A stretch of 64,000 nucleotides of DNA. It comes from Actinomyces culturomici (lineage in GTDB: Bacteria; Actinomycetota; Actinomycetes; Actinomycetales; Actinomycetaceae). The notes beneath the pieces were generated by a model. The model searched no databases and was not told the origin of the DNA. It saw only the letters and a list, made by a program, of their open reading frames with translations. The DNA lies in the NCBI RefSeq assembly GCF_900499005.1, contig NZ_LS991316.1, positions 586,064-650,063 on the forward strand, given 5' to 3'. The stretch's first letter is position 1, and each line of letters opens with the position of its first letter. Below are positions 14,883 through 24,398 of the stretch, in pieces. The translations under genes were made by a program, and so were the position numbers.

Positions 14883-16643
14883 ATGACCACCGCGGTTCGA
14901 CGGTCCCGGACGATCCTCGTCCTCGTCGTCGCCCTCCTGTGCCTCTGCGCGCTGAGGCTCGTGGACCTGCAGATCATCCAGGGTCCCGACCTCGCCGCGG
15001 AGGGCGAGCTCGTCCGCACCGCGAAGTCCGACATCGCCGCGAAGCGGGGCACGATCTCGGACGCGACGGGCGTCGTCCTCGCCGACTCGATCCTCACCTA
15101 CGACATCGCCGTCAACCAGGTGAACATCCGCAACTACGTCCACTACGAGACGAAGACCGTCAAAGCCCAGAAGACGACCGTCGCCGTCGGTCGCGGCCCT
15201 GCCGAGGCCGCGCGACAGCTCGCCGACCTCCTCGGGATGTCCGCGGCCGAACTCGGCGGCAAGTTCCTCGGGAACTCGACCTACGTCTACGTCAAGCGGA
15301 ACGTCGACGCCGTCACCTACCGGAAGATCCGCGCCCTCGACATCTACGGCATCGAGTGGGAGGCCGTCTACGAGCGGACCTACCCGAACGGGAACGTCGC
15401 CGCGCCCGTCGTCGGCACCGTCAACGCCGAGGGCGTCGGCTCCTCGGGCCTCGAGTCGCAGTTCGAGAAGCTCCTCGAGGGCACGCCCGGCGCCGAGGCC
15501 TTCGAGATCGCCCCGGACGGCGCGATCATCCCCGGCGGGAAGAAGACGACGGAGGAACCCGTCGACGGCGGATCGCTCACGGTCACCCTCCACGCCGACC
15601 TCCAGCACCTCGTTCAGGAGCTCCTCGACGCGAGGGTGCAGCAGCACGAGGCCGAATGGGGCTCGATCGTCGTCGAGGACGTCTCGACCGGCCAGATCCT
15701 CGTCCTCGCCGACTCGAATTCGACCGCGCCGGACAACGCGAATCCGCAACCCGTCGCGGCCGTGCAGTACGCCGTCGAACCCGGATCCGTCGGCAAGCTC
15801 GTCACCTTCGCGACCGCCCTCGAGCACGGGACGATCACCCCGACGACCTCCTTCCAGGTGCCCTACCAGCTCGATTACGAGGACGCCGGCGGGCCGATCA
15901 CGGACTTCCACGAGCACGACACCGAGACCCTCACCGCGACGGGCATCCTCGCCGAGTCCTCGAACACCGGCACCGTCCTCGTCGGGCAGACCGTCACCGA
16001 TCAGCAGCGCTACGACATGATGAAGGCCCTCAGCTTCGGCGAGGCGACCGGCATCGAGCTCGCCGGCGAAACCCCCGGCATCCTCCGTCCCGCCTCCGAG
16101 TGGGCCGGTCGCGACCGGTACGTCAACATGTTCGGCCAGTCGTACTCGATCTCGCCCCTCCAGGAGGCCTCCTTCATGGCGACGATTGCCAACGGGGGAG
16201 TGCGGATCGCCCCGAGGATCGTCAAGTCGTGGACGCACGCCGACGGCACCGTCGAGACTCCCGAACAGCCCTCGCCGACGCAGGCGATGTCCGCCGACAC
16301 CGCGAAGACGCTCCTCAGGATGATGGAGTCCGTCGTCGACGACCCGCTCGGCACCGGCTCGACGGCGAAGGTCGACGGATACCGGGTCGCCGTCAAGACC
16401 GGCACCGCGGACATCGTCGTCGACGGCGCGCACGGCATCGTCTCGACGACCGCGGGCATCGTCCCCGCGGACTCGCCCCGCCTCGCGATCTCGGTCGTCC
16501 TCTACAATCCGAAGGTCGGCTACATCTCGTCCGATTCGTCCGCGCCCCTCTTCGGGGACGTCGCCGAGGCGGCCGTCCGGAACCTCGGGATCCCGGCGTC
16601 CCAGACCGCCGCGGATCTCTACCCGGCGACCCCGCAGCAGTGA
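14883..16643 (+). CDS. ftsI: Septal penicillin-binding protein (class B, FtsI/PBP3)
   Basis: A 586-aa class B transpeptidase with an N-terminal membrane anchor (ILVLVVALLCLCALRLVDLQ), a PBP dimerisation domain with RGTISDATGVVLADS and a C-terminal transpeptidase domain. The catalytic motifs are visible: SVGK (SxxK) within EPGSVGKLVTF near 305, SSN (SxN) in AESSNTGTV near 360, and KTGTAD near 507. It crosslinks septal peptidoglycan with FtsW. The ATG at 14883 follows GGAGAGG. A short gap leads straight to murF; murE is not between them. Confidence 0.94.
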   Translation: MTTAVRRSRTILVLVVALLCLCALRLVDLQIIQGPDLAAEGELVRTAKSDIAAKRGTISDATGVVLADSILTYDIAVNQVNIRNYVHYETKTVKAQKTTVAVGRGPAEAARQLADLLGMSAAELGGKFLGNSTYVYVKRNVDAVTYRKIRALDIYGIEWEAVYERTYPNGNVAAPVVGTVNAEGVGSSGLESQFEKLLEGTPGAEAFEIAPDGAIIPGGKKTTEEPVDGGSLTVTLHADLQHLVQELLDARVQQHEAEWGSIVVEDVSTGQILVLADSNSTAPDNANPQPVAAVQYAVEPGSVGKLVTFATALEHGTITPTTSFQVPYQLDYEDAGGPITDFHEHDTETLTATGILAESSNTGTVLVGQTVTDQQRYDMMKALSFGEATGIELAGETPGILRPASEWAGRDRYVNMFGQSYSISPLQEASFMATIANGGVRIAPRIVKSWTHADGTVETPEQPSPTQAMSADTAKTLLRMMESVVDDPLGTGSTAKVDGYRVAVKTGTADIVVDGAHGIVSTTAGIVPADSPRLAISVVLYNPKVGYISSDSSAPLFGDVAEAAVRNLGIPASQTAADLYPATPQQ

Positions 16644-16680
16644 AACGCGGATAATGGCGGGAAGCCCCGAAGGGAGAATC

Positions 16681-18081
16681 ATGGAACGCTCAGCTCAGTG
16701 GATCGCCGACGCGGTCGGGGGACGACTCGTCGGCCCCGACGTCGCCGTCACGGGCCCGATCGTCACCGATTCGCGAGAGGCCGGCGCCGGGTCGCTCTAC
16801 ATCGCCCGTCGCGGGGAGACCTCCGACGGCCACGCCTACGCGGCCTCCGCGCTCGAACGGGGGGCCGTCGCGGTCCTCGTCGAGCGAGTCCTCGACCTCG
16901 ACCCCGCCGTCGCCCAGATCGAAGTCGCGGAGTCGACCGAGGCGCTCGGCGCGCTCGCTCGCGCGCACCTCGCCGACCTCCGGTCCCGCGGTCCCCTCCG
17001 GGTGATCGCGATGACCGGCTCGGCCGGGAAGACGACGACGAAGGACCTCCTCTACTCGATCCTGCGCGCCGACGCGCCGACCGTCGCCCCGAAGCTCTCC
17101 TTCAACAACGAGGTCGGCCTCCCGCTCACCGTGCTCACCGCCGACGAGGACACGCGCTGGATGGTTCTCGAGATGGGTGCGTCCGGGCCGGGCCACATCG
17201 CCTACCTCACGCGGATCGCCCCGCCCGACGTCGCAATCGAACTCATGGTCGGCCACGCGCACCTCGGCGGCTTCGGCTCCGTCGAGGGCATCGCGAACGC
17301 GAAGGCGGAGCTCCTCACCGGATCGGTCGAGGGCGCGAGCGCGATCCTCAACGCCGACGACCCGCGCGTCCTCGCGATGGTGCCCCTCGCGAAGGGCCCG
17401 GTCCGCACCTTCTCGGCGAAGGGGGATCCGAACGCCGACGTGCGCGCCCGCGACATCGCGATCGACGACCACGGGCGCGCCCGGTTCGTCCTCGAGGCGC
17501 CCGAGGGGACCGGCGCCGTCCGCCTCGGAGTCGTCGGCGCCCACCACGTCAACAACGCGCTCGCCGCGATCAGCGGCGCTCTCGTCCTCGGCCTCGACCT
17601 CGACGCGGTCCTCGCGGCGGTCAACGGCCAGGGCGCTCTGTCCCCCCACCGGATGGACGTCGTCGACCTCGAGATCGGCGGAGTCCCCTTCACGCTCATC
17701 GACGACGCGTACAACGCGAACCTCGACTCGATGCGCGCCGGGCTCGCCGCCCTCGAGACGATCGGGGAGGGGCGCCCGAAGTTCGCGGTCCTCTCCGAGA
17801 TGCTCGAACTCGGCGAGGAGTCCGCCGCCCTCCACCGCGAGGTCGGGGCGATGGCCGCGCTCGCCGGAGCGAAGTCGCTCGTCGTCCTCGGCGCCGACGC
17901 CCCCCACTACCTCGAGGGGGCCCGCGGAGTCGAGGGCGAGGCCGTCGGCGATGTCGAGGCAGCGGCCGACGCCCTCTGTGCGAGACTGGAGCCCCGCTCC
18001 GTCGTCCTCGTCAAGGGGTCCTACGGGTCGGAGTCGTGGAAGGTCGCGGATCTCCTCCGCGAGAAGGGAGCCCAGCGATGA
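16681..18081 (+). CDS. murF: UDP-N-acetylmuramoyl-tripeptide--D-alanyl-D-alanine ligase
   Basis: A 466-aa Mur ligase that adds D-Ala-D-Ala to the UDP-MurNAc-tripeptide in the cytoplasm. Visible: the N-terminal substrate domain TDSREAGAGSLYIAR, the ATP loop MTGSAGKTTTKDLL near 115, NNEVGLPLTVL, EMGASGPGHIAYL, HHVNNALAA and IDDAYNANLDSM, which is the family-specific MurF signature distinguishing it from MurE. The ATG at 16681 follows GAAGGGAG. It overlaps mraY by 4 nt. Confidence 0.95.
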   Translation: MERSAQWIADAVGGRLVGPDVAVTGPIVTDSREAGAGSLYIARRGETSDGHAYAASALERGAVAVLVERVLDLDPAVAQIEVAESTEALGALARAHLADLRSRGPLRVIAMTGSAGKTTTKDLLYSILRADAPTVAPKLSFNNEVGLPLTVLTADEDTRWMVLEMGASGPGHIAYLTRIAPPDVAIELMVGHAHLGGFGSVEGIANAKAELLTGSVEGASAILNADDPRVLAMVPLAKGPVRTFSAKGDPNADVRARDIAIDDHGRARFVLEAPEGTGAVRLGVVGAHHVNNALAAISGALVLGLDLDAVLAAVNGQGALSPHRMDVVDLEIGGVPFTLIDDAYNANLDSMRAGLAALETIGEGRPKFAVLSEMLELGEESAALHREVGAMAALAGAKSLVVLGADAPHYLEGARGVEGEAVGDVEAAADALCARLEPRSVVLVKGSYGSESWKVADLLREKGAQR

Positions 18082-19163
18082 TCGGTCTCATCACGGCGTT
18101 CATCCTCGCGATGGCGCTGTCGATCCTCGGCACGCCCGTTCTCATCCGGTTCCTCATCACCCACCAGTACGGCCAGTTCATCCGACAGGACGGACCCACC
18201 CAGCACCTCACGAAGCGCGGCACGCCGACGATGGGCGGCCTCGTCATCATCGTCGCGACGATCGTCGCCTGGCTCGTCGGCTCGGCGATGTCGGGCGCGG
18301 GGCCCTCGTGGTCGGGCCTCTGCCTCCTCGTCCTCTTCGCGGGCCTCGGGCTCATCGGCCTGCTCGACGACGGCATCAAGATCATGCGCCAGCGGTCCCT
18401 CGGACTCCATCCGGGCGGGAAGATCATCGGTCAGATCGCGGTCGCCGTCCTCTTCGCGTGGATGTCGCTCTCACGACCGAACGTCCACGGGATCACGCCC
18501 GGATCGATGGCGATCTCCTTCGCCCGCCCCTCCGCCCTCACGCTGGCCTTCGCGGGCACGGCGGTCGGCGTCGTCCTCTACTTCATATGGACGAACTTCA
18601 TCGTCGCCGCCTGGTCGAACGCCGTGAACCTCACCGACGGCCTCGACGGCCTCGCGACCGGCTGCTCGATCTTCGTCTTCGGCGCCTACACCTTCATCGC
18701 CTACTTCCAGCGGATCGAGTCGTGCTACTCGCGCAACGACAACGTCCTCGCCTGCTACTCGACCCGCGATCCGCTCGATCTCGCGATCTTCTGCACCGCC
18801 CTCATCGGCGCGCTCGCCGGCTTCCTCTGGTGGAACGCCTCGCCCGCGCAGATCTTCATGGGCGATACCGGCGCGCTCGCGCTCGGAGGCGCCGTCGCCG
18901 GCCTCTCGATCCTCACGAACACAGAGTTCCTCGCGATCATCGTCGGCGGCCTCTTCGTCGTCATCACGATGTCCGACGTCATCCAGATCTCCGTCTTCAA
19001 AGCGACCCGCAAGCGCGTATTCCGAATGGCGCCGCTCCATCACCACTTCGAGCTCAAGGGCTGGAAGGAAGTGACGATCGTCATCCGCTTCTGGCTCATC
19101 GCCGCGCTCTTCGCGATCGCCGGCGCGGGCCTCTTCTACGCCGAGTGGGTGGCCTCCCTGTGA
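18078..19163 (+). CDS. mraY: Phospho-N-acetylmuramoyl-pentapeptide transferase
   Basis: A 361-aa polytopic membrane enzyme that makes lipid I by moving phospho-MurNAc-pentapeptide to undecaprenyl phosphate. Visible: HLTKRGTPTMGGLVI, LLDDGIKIM (Asp-Asp Mg site), NAVNLTDGLDGLATG, FMGDTGALALGG and MAPLHHHFELKGW (the HHH motif), with about ten membrane spans. An insertion with YFQRIESCYSRNDNVLACYS lies near residue 215, a feature seen in other actinobacteria. It overlaps murF and murD by 4 nt on each side. Confidence 0.96.
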   Translation: MIGLITAFILAMALSILGTPVLIRFLITHQYGQFIRQDGPTQHLTKRGTPTMGGLVIIVATIVAWLVGSAMSGAGPSWSGLCLLVLFAGLGLIGLLDDGIKIMRQRSLGLHPGGKIIGQIAVAVLFAWMSLSRPNVHGITPGSMAISFARPSALTLAFAGTAVGVVLYFIWTNFIVAAWSNAVNLTDGLDGLATGCSIFVFGAYTFIAYFQRIESCYSRNDNVLACYSTRDPLDLAIFCTALIGALAGFLWWNASPAQIFMGDTGALALGGAVAGLSILTNTEFLAIIVGGLFVVITMSDVIQISVFKATRKRVFRMAPLHHHFELKGWKEVTIVIRFWLIAALFAIAGAGLFYAEWVASL

Positions 19164-20605
19164 GCGAGAAGGTCGCCGTCGTCGGCTGGGGGAAGTCCGG
19201 TCGGGCCGCCGCGCGCGCCCTCGTCTCACGAGGGCGCGAGGTCCGCGCCTTCGACCGCTCCGCCCCGGAGGTGCCGGCGGACGGCCTGGAGGCCGTCGAG
19301 GTCGAGGCGCAGGCCGATCCGGAACGACTCGCGGGAGCCGTGCTCGACTGGGGCCCCGACCTCGTCGTCGTGTCCCCGGGGATCCCCGCCCACGCGCCGA
19401 TCTTCGCGCGCGCCGAGACGGCCGGAGTGTCCGTGTGGGGCGAGGTCGAACTCGCGTGGCGCCTCCAGGAGGAGGGGCCCCGCGCCGGCCGCCCCTGGCT
19501 CGCCGTCACCGGGACGAACGGCAAGACGACGACCGTCGGCATGCTCGGCGCGATCCTGCGCGCGAACGGCGAGAACGCCCTCGAGGTCGGCAACATCGGC
19601 ACCCCGATCACCGAGGCGATCGACTCGGACGCCGAGGTCTTCGCCGTCGAGATGTCGAGCTTCCAGCTCCACACGGTCCGCACCGTCTCGCCCGAGGCGT
19701 CGATCTGCCTCAACGTCGACGCCGACCACCTCGACTGGCACGGGAGCGCCGAGGCCTACGCCGCCGACAAGGCGCGCGTCTACGAGCGCACGCGCGTCGC
19801 CTGCGTCTACCCGGCGGCGGATCGCGTCGTCGAGGAGATGGTGGAGAACGCGGACGTCGTCGAGGGAGCCCGTGCGATCGGGACGACCCTCGGGACGCCC
19901 GCCGTCTCCCAGGTGGGCCTCGTCGAGGGCGCCCTCGTCGACCGGGCCTTCCTCGAGGAGCGGCGCACGCGCGCGCTCCACCTCGCCGACCTCACCGATC
20001 TCGCCGGCGCCTACGGGCCGCATCCGAGCCCCGCGGTGGTCTCCGACGCGCTCGCCGCGGCCGCCCTCGCGCGCGCCCACGGCGTCGCCCCCGAAGCGGT
20101 CGCCGAGGGCCTTCGCGCCTTCCGCCCGGCCGGCCACCGCCGCGCCCTCGTCGGGACCGCCGCCGACCTCACGTGGATCGACGACTCCAAGGCGACGAAC
20201 GCGCACGCCGCGAAGGCGTCGCTCGCGGGCATCCCCGCCGGTCGCGCGATCTGGATCTTCGGAGGAGACGCGAAGGGCCAGGACTTCACCGAGCTCATCG
20301 GGGCGGTCGCCCCGACCCTGCGCGGCGTCGTCGTCATCGGCGAAGACCGCGCGCCGCTGCTCGCCGCCCTCGCCGAGGGCGCGCCGGGCGTGCCCGTCGT
20401 CGAGGTCGACGGTCACGAGGACTGGATGTTCTCCGTCGTCAACGAGGCCGTCGCCCTGTCGCGACCGGGCGACGTCGTCGTCCTCGCGCCCGCGTGCGCG
20501 TCCTGGGACCAGTTCGACAACTACGGCCAGCGCGGCGACGTCTTCGCCGCCGCCGTCCAGCGCCTCGCCGACGGGTGGGGGAGCGCCGATGGCGACGGCG
20601 CGTGA
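19160..20605 (+). CDS. murD: UDP-N-acetylmuramoyl-L-alanine--D-glutamate ligase
   Basis: A 481-aa Mur ligase adding D-Glu to UDP-MurNAc-L-Ala. Visible: the N-terminal Rossmann motif VAVVGWGKSGRAAAR, SPGIPAHAP, the ATP loop TGTNGKTTTVGML near 118, EMSSFQLHT, LNVDADHLDWHGS, IDDSKATNAHA and ACASWDQFDNYGQRG at the C-terminus. The GTG start overlaps the mraY stop by 4 nt and its own end overlaps ftsW by 17 nt, so the genes are translated together. Confidence 0.96.
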   Translation: MSEKVAVVGWGKSGRAAARALVSRGREVRAFDRSAPEVPADGLEAVEVEAQADPERLAGAVLDWGPDLVVVSPGIPAHAPIFARAETAGVSVWGEVELAWRLQEEGPRAGRPWLAVTGTNGKTTTVGMLGAILRANGENALEVGNIGTPITEAIDSDAEVFAVEMSSFQLHTVRTVSPEASICLNVDADHLDWHGSAEAYAADKARVYERTRVACVYPAADRVVEEMVENADVVEGARAIGTTLGTPAVSQVGLVEGALVDRAFLEERRTRALHLADLTDLAGAYGPHPSPAVVSDALAAAALARAHGVAPEAVAEGLRAFRPAGHRRALVGTAADLTWIDDSKATNAHAAKASLAGIPAGRAIWIFGGDAKGQDFTELIGAVAPTLRGVVVIGEDRAPLLAALAEGAPGVPVVEVDGHEDWMFSVVNEAVALSRPGDVVVLAPACASWDQFDNYGQRGDVFAAAVQRLADGWGSADGDGA

Positions 20606-21872
20606 GCGGCTCGCCCGGCTGAGGAACTCGATCCCGAGGATCGTCCTCGGCTCGGGCGACGCGTCCGAGAAGCCCGCGTCCCCGGTGGCGACCTACTACC
20701 TCGTCATCGTGCCGGCGCTCGTCCTCACGGTCTTCGGGCTCCTCATGGGATTCTCCGCCCAGTCGGTCACGGCGATCGCGGCGGGGGAGAATCCGTACAC
20801 CGCCTATCTGCGGCCGGTCGTCATCATCCTCGTGGCCGTGGTCGTCGCCTTCATCGTCCACCGCGTGCCGATCGGCGCGCTGAAGCCCGTCGTGTGGTCG
20901 CTCTTCGGCATCGCGCTCTTCCTCCAGGCGCTCGTGAGGACGCCCCTCGGGCGCGCCGAGGGCGGCAATGCGAACTGGGTGTACATCCCCGGCCTGCCCT
21001 TCCTCCTCCAGCCGTCCGAGTTCCTCAAGCTCGCCCTCGTCCTCGCGCTCGCGAAGTCGCTCACGCACCCGGGCGCGAGGCTCGGGGACTGGAGGCAGAT
21101 GCTCGTCAAGGCCGGCGGGCTCACGGGGATCTCGATCGTCTTCGTCCTCCTCGGCGGCGACATGGGCACCTCGCTCATCGTCGCGGCCGCCGCCTTCGGA
21201 GCGCTGTGGGTCGCGGGCCTGCCGAAGAAGTGGTTCCTCGCCCTCTTCGCCGCGGCCGTGCCCGTCCTCGCCTTCCTCGTCTTCTCGAACCCGACGAGGC
21301 TCCGCCGCATCCTCGCGATCCTCCCGGGCGGATCGACGCGCTCGGTCTCCGCGCCCGAGCAGATCGACCACTCCCTGTGGGCCTTCGGATCCGGCGGGCT
21401 CTCCGGCCTCGGGCCGGGCGCCTCGCGCGAGAAGTGGAACTATCTCCAGGCCGCCCACACGGACTTCATCTTCGCGATCGTCGGGGAGGAGTTCGGGCTT
21501 CTCGGCACGCTCTCCGTCCTCATCGCGCTCGGCCTCCTCGTGTGGGGCATGATCCGGGTCTCCGCCGCGGCGAAGGACCCCTTCGTCTCGATCGTCGCCG
21601 GCGGCGTCGCCTCGTGGATCGGCGTGCAGGCGGTCGTCAACATCTTCTCGGTGACGGGGATCGGCCCCGTCATCGGCGTTCCGCTCCCGCTCGTCTCGTA
21701 CGGCGGCTCCTCCTTCCTCTTCACCGCCGTCGCCATCGGCGTCGTCGCCTCGTTCGCGAGGGCGGAAGCTGGTATGACAATGTGGGGGCATTCTGATCCC
21801 TCGACCCGCGGGCGCGATCCGCGGATCGCGCCCCGGCGCAGGCGCGCCGACCGGGCCACCGGCGGAAGGTAG
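20589..21872 (+). CDS. ftsW: Septal peptidoglycan glycosyltransferase FtsW
   Basis: A 427-aa SEDS-family membrane protein with about ten spans. Visible: LLMGFSAQSVTA after span 1, PFLLQPSEFLKLAL with the conserved PSE/K, LGGDMGTSLIV with the catalytic Asp region, ASREKWNYLQAAHTDFIFAIVGEEFG, and GIGPVIGVPLPLVSYGGSS. FtsW polymerises glycan at the septum together with FtsI. The basic C-terminal tail after GMTMWG is probably cytoplasmic. The ATG lies inside the end of murD. Confidence 0.94.
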   Translation: MATARERLARLRNSIPRIVLGSGDASEKPASPVATYYLVIVPALVLTVFGLLMGFSAQSVTAIAAGENPYTAYLRPVVIILVAVVVAFIVHRVPIGALKPVVWSLFGIALFLQALVRTPLGRAEGGNANWVYIPGLPFLLQPSEFLKLALVLALAKSLTHPGARLGDWRQMLVKAGGLTGISIVFVLLGGDMGTSLIVAAAAFGALWVAGLPKKWFLALFAAAVPVLAFLVFSNPTRLRRILAILPGGSTRSVSAPEQIDHSLWAFGSGGLSGLGPGASREKWNYLQAAHTDFIFAIVGEEFGLLGTLSVLIALGLLVWGMIRVSAAAKDPFVSIVAGGVASWIGVQAVVNIFSVTGIGPVIGVPLPLVSYGGSSFLFTAVAIGVVASFARAEAGMTMWGHSDPSTRGRDPRIAPRRRRADRATGGR

Positions 21873-21879
21873 GAGAATC

Positions 21880-22995
21880 GTGACTCGCAGGATCGTCGTC
21901 GCGGGCGGTGGCACCGCCGGACACGTCAACCCCCTCCTCTCGACCGCCGTCGAACTGAGGCGCCGAGGCGTCGACGTCGACGTCCTCGGCACGAAGGAGG
22001 GGCTCGAGGCGGACCTCGTCCCGGCGGCCGGATTCGCGCTCTCCGTCATCGACAAGGTCCCCTTCCCGCGCAGGCCCACCCCCTCCGCCCTCGCGTTCCC
22101 GCGCAAGTGGCGCAGGGCCGTCGCCGCCTGCGAGGACGTCGTCCGCGGCGCGGACTGCGTCGTCGGATTCGGCGGCTACGTCTCGACCCCGGCGTACCGG
22201 GCCGCGAAGAGGCTCGGCGTCCCGATCGTCATCCACGAGCAGAACGCCCGCCCCGGCCTCGCCAATCGCGTCGGCGCCCGGACGGCCGCGCTCGTCGCGC
22301 TCACCTTCACGAACACGCCCCTCACGGCCGCTCGCGGACGGACCGAGGTGACGGGGCTGCCGCTGCGCCCCGCGATCGCCGACCTCGCCCGCAAGCGCCA
22401 GGACCCTGCCTCGAGGCGGCCGGCCCGAGAGGAGGCCGCCGCCCGGCTCGGCGTCGACCCCGACGCCCCGACCCTCCTCGTCACCGGCGGCTCGCTCGGC
22501 GCCCTCCACCTCAACGAGGCGATGACCGCCGCGGCCACCCGCCTCCCCGAGGAGGCGCGCGTCGTCCACCTCACCGGCCGCGGGAAGGACGCCCCGGTCC
22601 GCGAGGCGATCGAGACGGCGGGGCTGACCGACCGCTGGCTCGTCCTCGACTACCTCACGACGATGGAGGACGCCCTCGCGGTCGCCGACCTCGTCGTCTG
22701 CCGCTCCGGAGCGGGAACGGTCGCCGAGATGACGGCGCTCGGCCTCCCGTGCGTCTACGTCCCCCTCCCCATCGGCAACGGCGAGCAGCGCCTCAACGCC
22801 CACGACCACGTCGCGGCCGGGGGCGCCCTCCTCGTCGACGACGCCGACCTCGACGCCGACTACGTCGCGGGGACCGTGTTCCCGCTCCTCGGCTCGACCG
22901 ACCTCGAAACGATGGCCGCCGCCTCGGCCGGCCTCGGGCGCGTCGACGCCGCCTCCGACTTCTGCGACCTCATCGAAACGGTGATCGACAAGTGA
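21880..22995 (+). CDS. murG: Lipid II synthase MurG (GlcNAc transferase)
   Basis: A 371-aa GT28 glycosyltransferase at the inner face of the membrane, adding GlcNAc to lipid I. Visible: the N-terminal GGGTAGHVNPLLSTA (G loop), GFGGYVSTPAY, VIHEQNARPGLANR, VTGGSLGALHLNEA and CRSGAGTVAEMTALGLPCVYVPLP with the UDP-GlcNAc binding Glu, then GNGEQRLNA. Residue 17 is Asn in HVNPLL, where many homologues have Ile/Tyr/Asn. GTG start after AGGAG. It overlaps murC by 4 nt. Confidence 0.95.
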   Translation: MTRRIVVAGGGTAGHVNPLLSTAVELRRRGVDVDVLGTKEGLEADLVPAAGFALSVIDKVPFPRRPTPSALAFPRKWRRAVAACEDVVRGADCVVGFGGYVSTPAYRAAKRLGVPIVIHEQNARPGLANRVGARTAALVALTFTNTPLTAARGRTEVTGLPLRPAIADLARKRQDPASRRPAREEAAARLGVDPDAPTLLVTGGSLGALHLNEAMTAAATRLPEEARVVHLTGRGKDAPVREAIETAGLTDRWLVLDYLTTMEDALAVADLVVCRSGAGTVAEMTALGLPCVYVPLPIGNGEQRLNAHDHVAAGGALLVDDADLDADYVAGTVFPLLGSTDLETMAAASAGLGRVDAASDFCDLIETVIDK

Positions 22996-24398
22996 CCGAC
23001 AACTCCCGCGCCCGCATCGACGGCGCCTTCCACTTCATCGGCATCGGGGGCGCCGGCATGTCCGTCGTCGCCGAGCTCCTCGCCGCCCGCGGCGCCCGCG
23101 TCTCCGGATCGGACCGCGCCGACTCCGAGGTCCTCGCCCGGCTCGCCTCCCTCGGGATCGCGACTGCCGTCGGCCACGACGCCGCGAACGTCCCCGAGGA
23201 CGCGACCGTCGTCGTCTCGACGGCGATCCGCGAGACGAACCCCGAGCTCGCCGTCGCCCGCGAGCGCGGCCAGGAGGTCCTCCACCGCTCCCAGGCGCTC
23301 GCCCTCGCCGCCGCCGGCATGCGCTTCGTCGGCGTGGCCGGCGCGCACGGGAAGACGACGACCTCCGGCATGATCGCCGTCGCCCTGAGGACCGCGGGCC
23401 TCGACCCCTCGGTCGCGGTCGGCGGGATCGTCCCCCAATTCGGGTCGGGCGCCCACCTCGGCTCGGGCGACGTCTTCGTCGCCGAGGCCGACGAGTCCGA
23501 CGGCTCCTTCCTCAACTATTCGCCGCGCATCGAGGTCGTGACGAACGTCGAGCCCGATCACCTCGACCGCTACGGCACCGCCGAGGCTTTCGAGGCGATC
23601 TTCGTCGAGTACGCGAAGCGCCTCGAGTACGGCGGGCTGCTCGTCTGCTGCGCCGAGGACGCGGGCGCGGCGCGGCTCGCCCAGTCCGCGCGCGCCCTCG
23701 GGACGCGGGTCGTCGCCTACGGCCGGCCCGCCGAGTCGGTCGTCTCGCCGGACCTCGTCATCGACGAGGTCGAGGCCGGCCCCTCGTCGACCGCCGCGAC
23801 CGTCCGCCTCGGCGAGCGGTCCGCGCGCATCTCCCTCGGACTGCCGGGCCTCCACAACATCCTCAACGCCGCGGCCGCGTGGACGACGGGCGTCGAGCTC
23901 GGCGTCGAGCCGACCGCCATGGCCGAGGCCCTCTCCGCCTTCACGGGCACCGCCCGCCGCTTCGAACTGCGCGGCGAGGTCGACGGCAAACGCGTCATCG
24001 ACGACTACGCCCACCACCCGACCGAGGTCGCCGCCGCGATCGCCGAGGCCCGGATCGCGGCCGAGGGAGCCCCGGTCGTCGTCGTCTTCCAGCCGCACCT
24101 CTTCTCGCGCACCCGCTTCTTCGCCGACCGGTTCGCGCAGGCCCTGTCCGCCGCCGACCGCGTCGTCCTCGCCGACATCTACGCGGCGCGAGAGGACCCC
24201 GAGCCCGGCGTCACCTCCGCCCTCATCGCGGACCGCGTCGAGGGGGCCCTTTACATCCCCGACATGCACGAGGCCGCCCGGACGGCGGCCCGCGAGTGCG
24301 GCCCGAACGGCATCGTCCTCACGATGGGCGCCGGGTCGATCACCGTCTGCGCCGACGACGTCCTCGACGAATGGCGGTCCGCCCAGGGGCGCGCGTGA
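22992..24398 (+). CDS. murC: UDP-N-acetylmuramate--L-alanine ligase
   Basis: A 468-aa Mur ligase adding L-Ala to UDP-MurNAc. Visible: [28 protein letters not shown], the ATP loop [12 protein letters not shown] near 115, [47 protein letters not shown] and [11 protein letters not shown]. The GTG overlaps the murG stop by 4 nt and the gene end overlaps ftsQ by 4 nt. Confidence 0.96.
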   Translation: MTDNSRARIDGAFHFIGIGGAGMSVVAELLAARGARVSGSDRADSEVLARLASLGIATAVGHDAANVPEDATVVVSTAIRETNPELAVARERGQEVLHRSQALALAAAGMRFVGVAGAHGKTTTSGMIAVALRTAGLDPSVAVGGIVPQFGSGAHLGSGDVFVAEADESDGSFLNYSPRIEVVTNVEPDHLDRYGTAEAFEAIFVEYAKRLEYGGLLVCCAEDAGAARLAQSARALGTRVVAYGRPAESVVSPDLVIDEVEAGPSSTAATVRLGERSARISLGLPGLHNILNAAAAWTTGVELGVEPTAMAEALSAFTGTARRFELRGEVDGKRVIDDYAHHPTEVAAAIAEARIAAEGAPVVVVFQPHLFSRTRFFADRFAQALSAADRVVLADIYAAREDPEPGVTSALIADRVEGALYIPDMHEAARTAARECGPNGIVLTMGAGSITVCADDVLDEWRSAQGRA

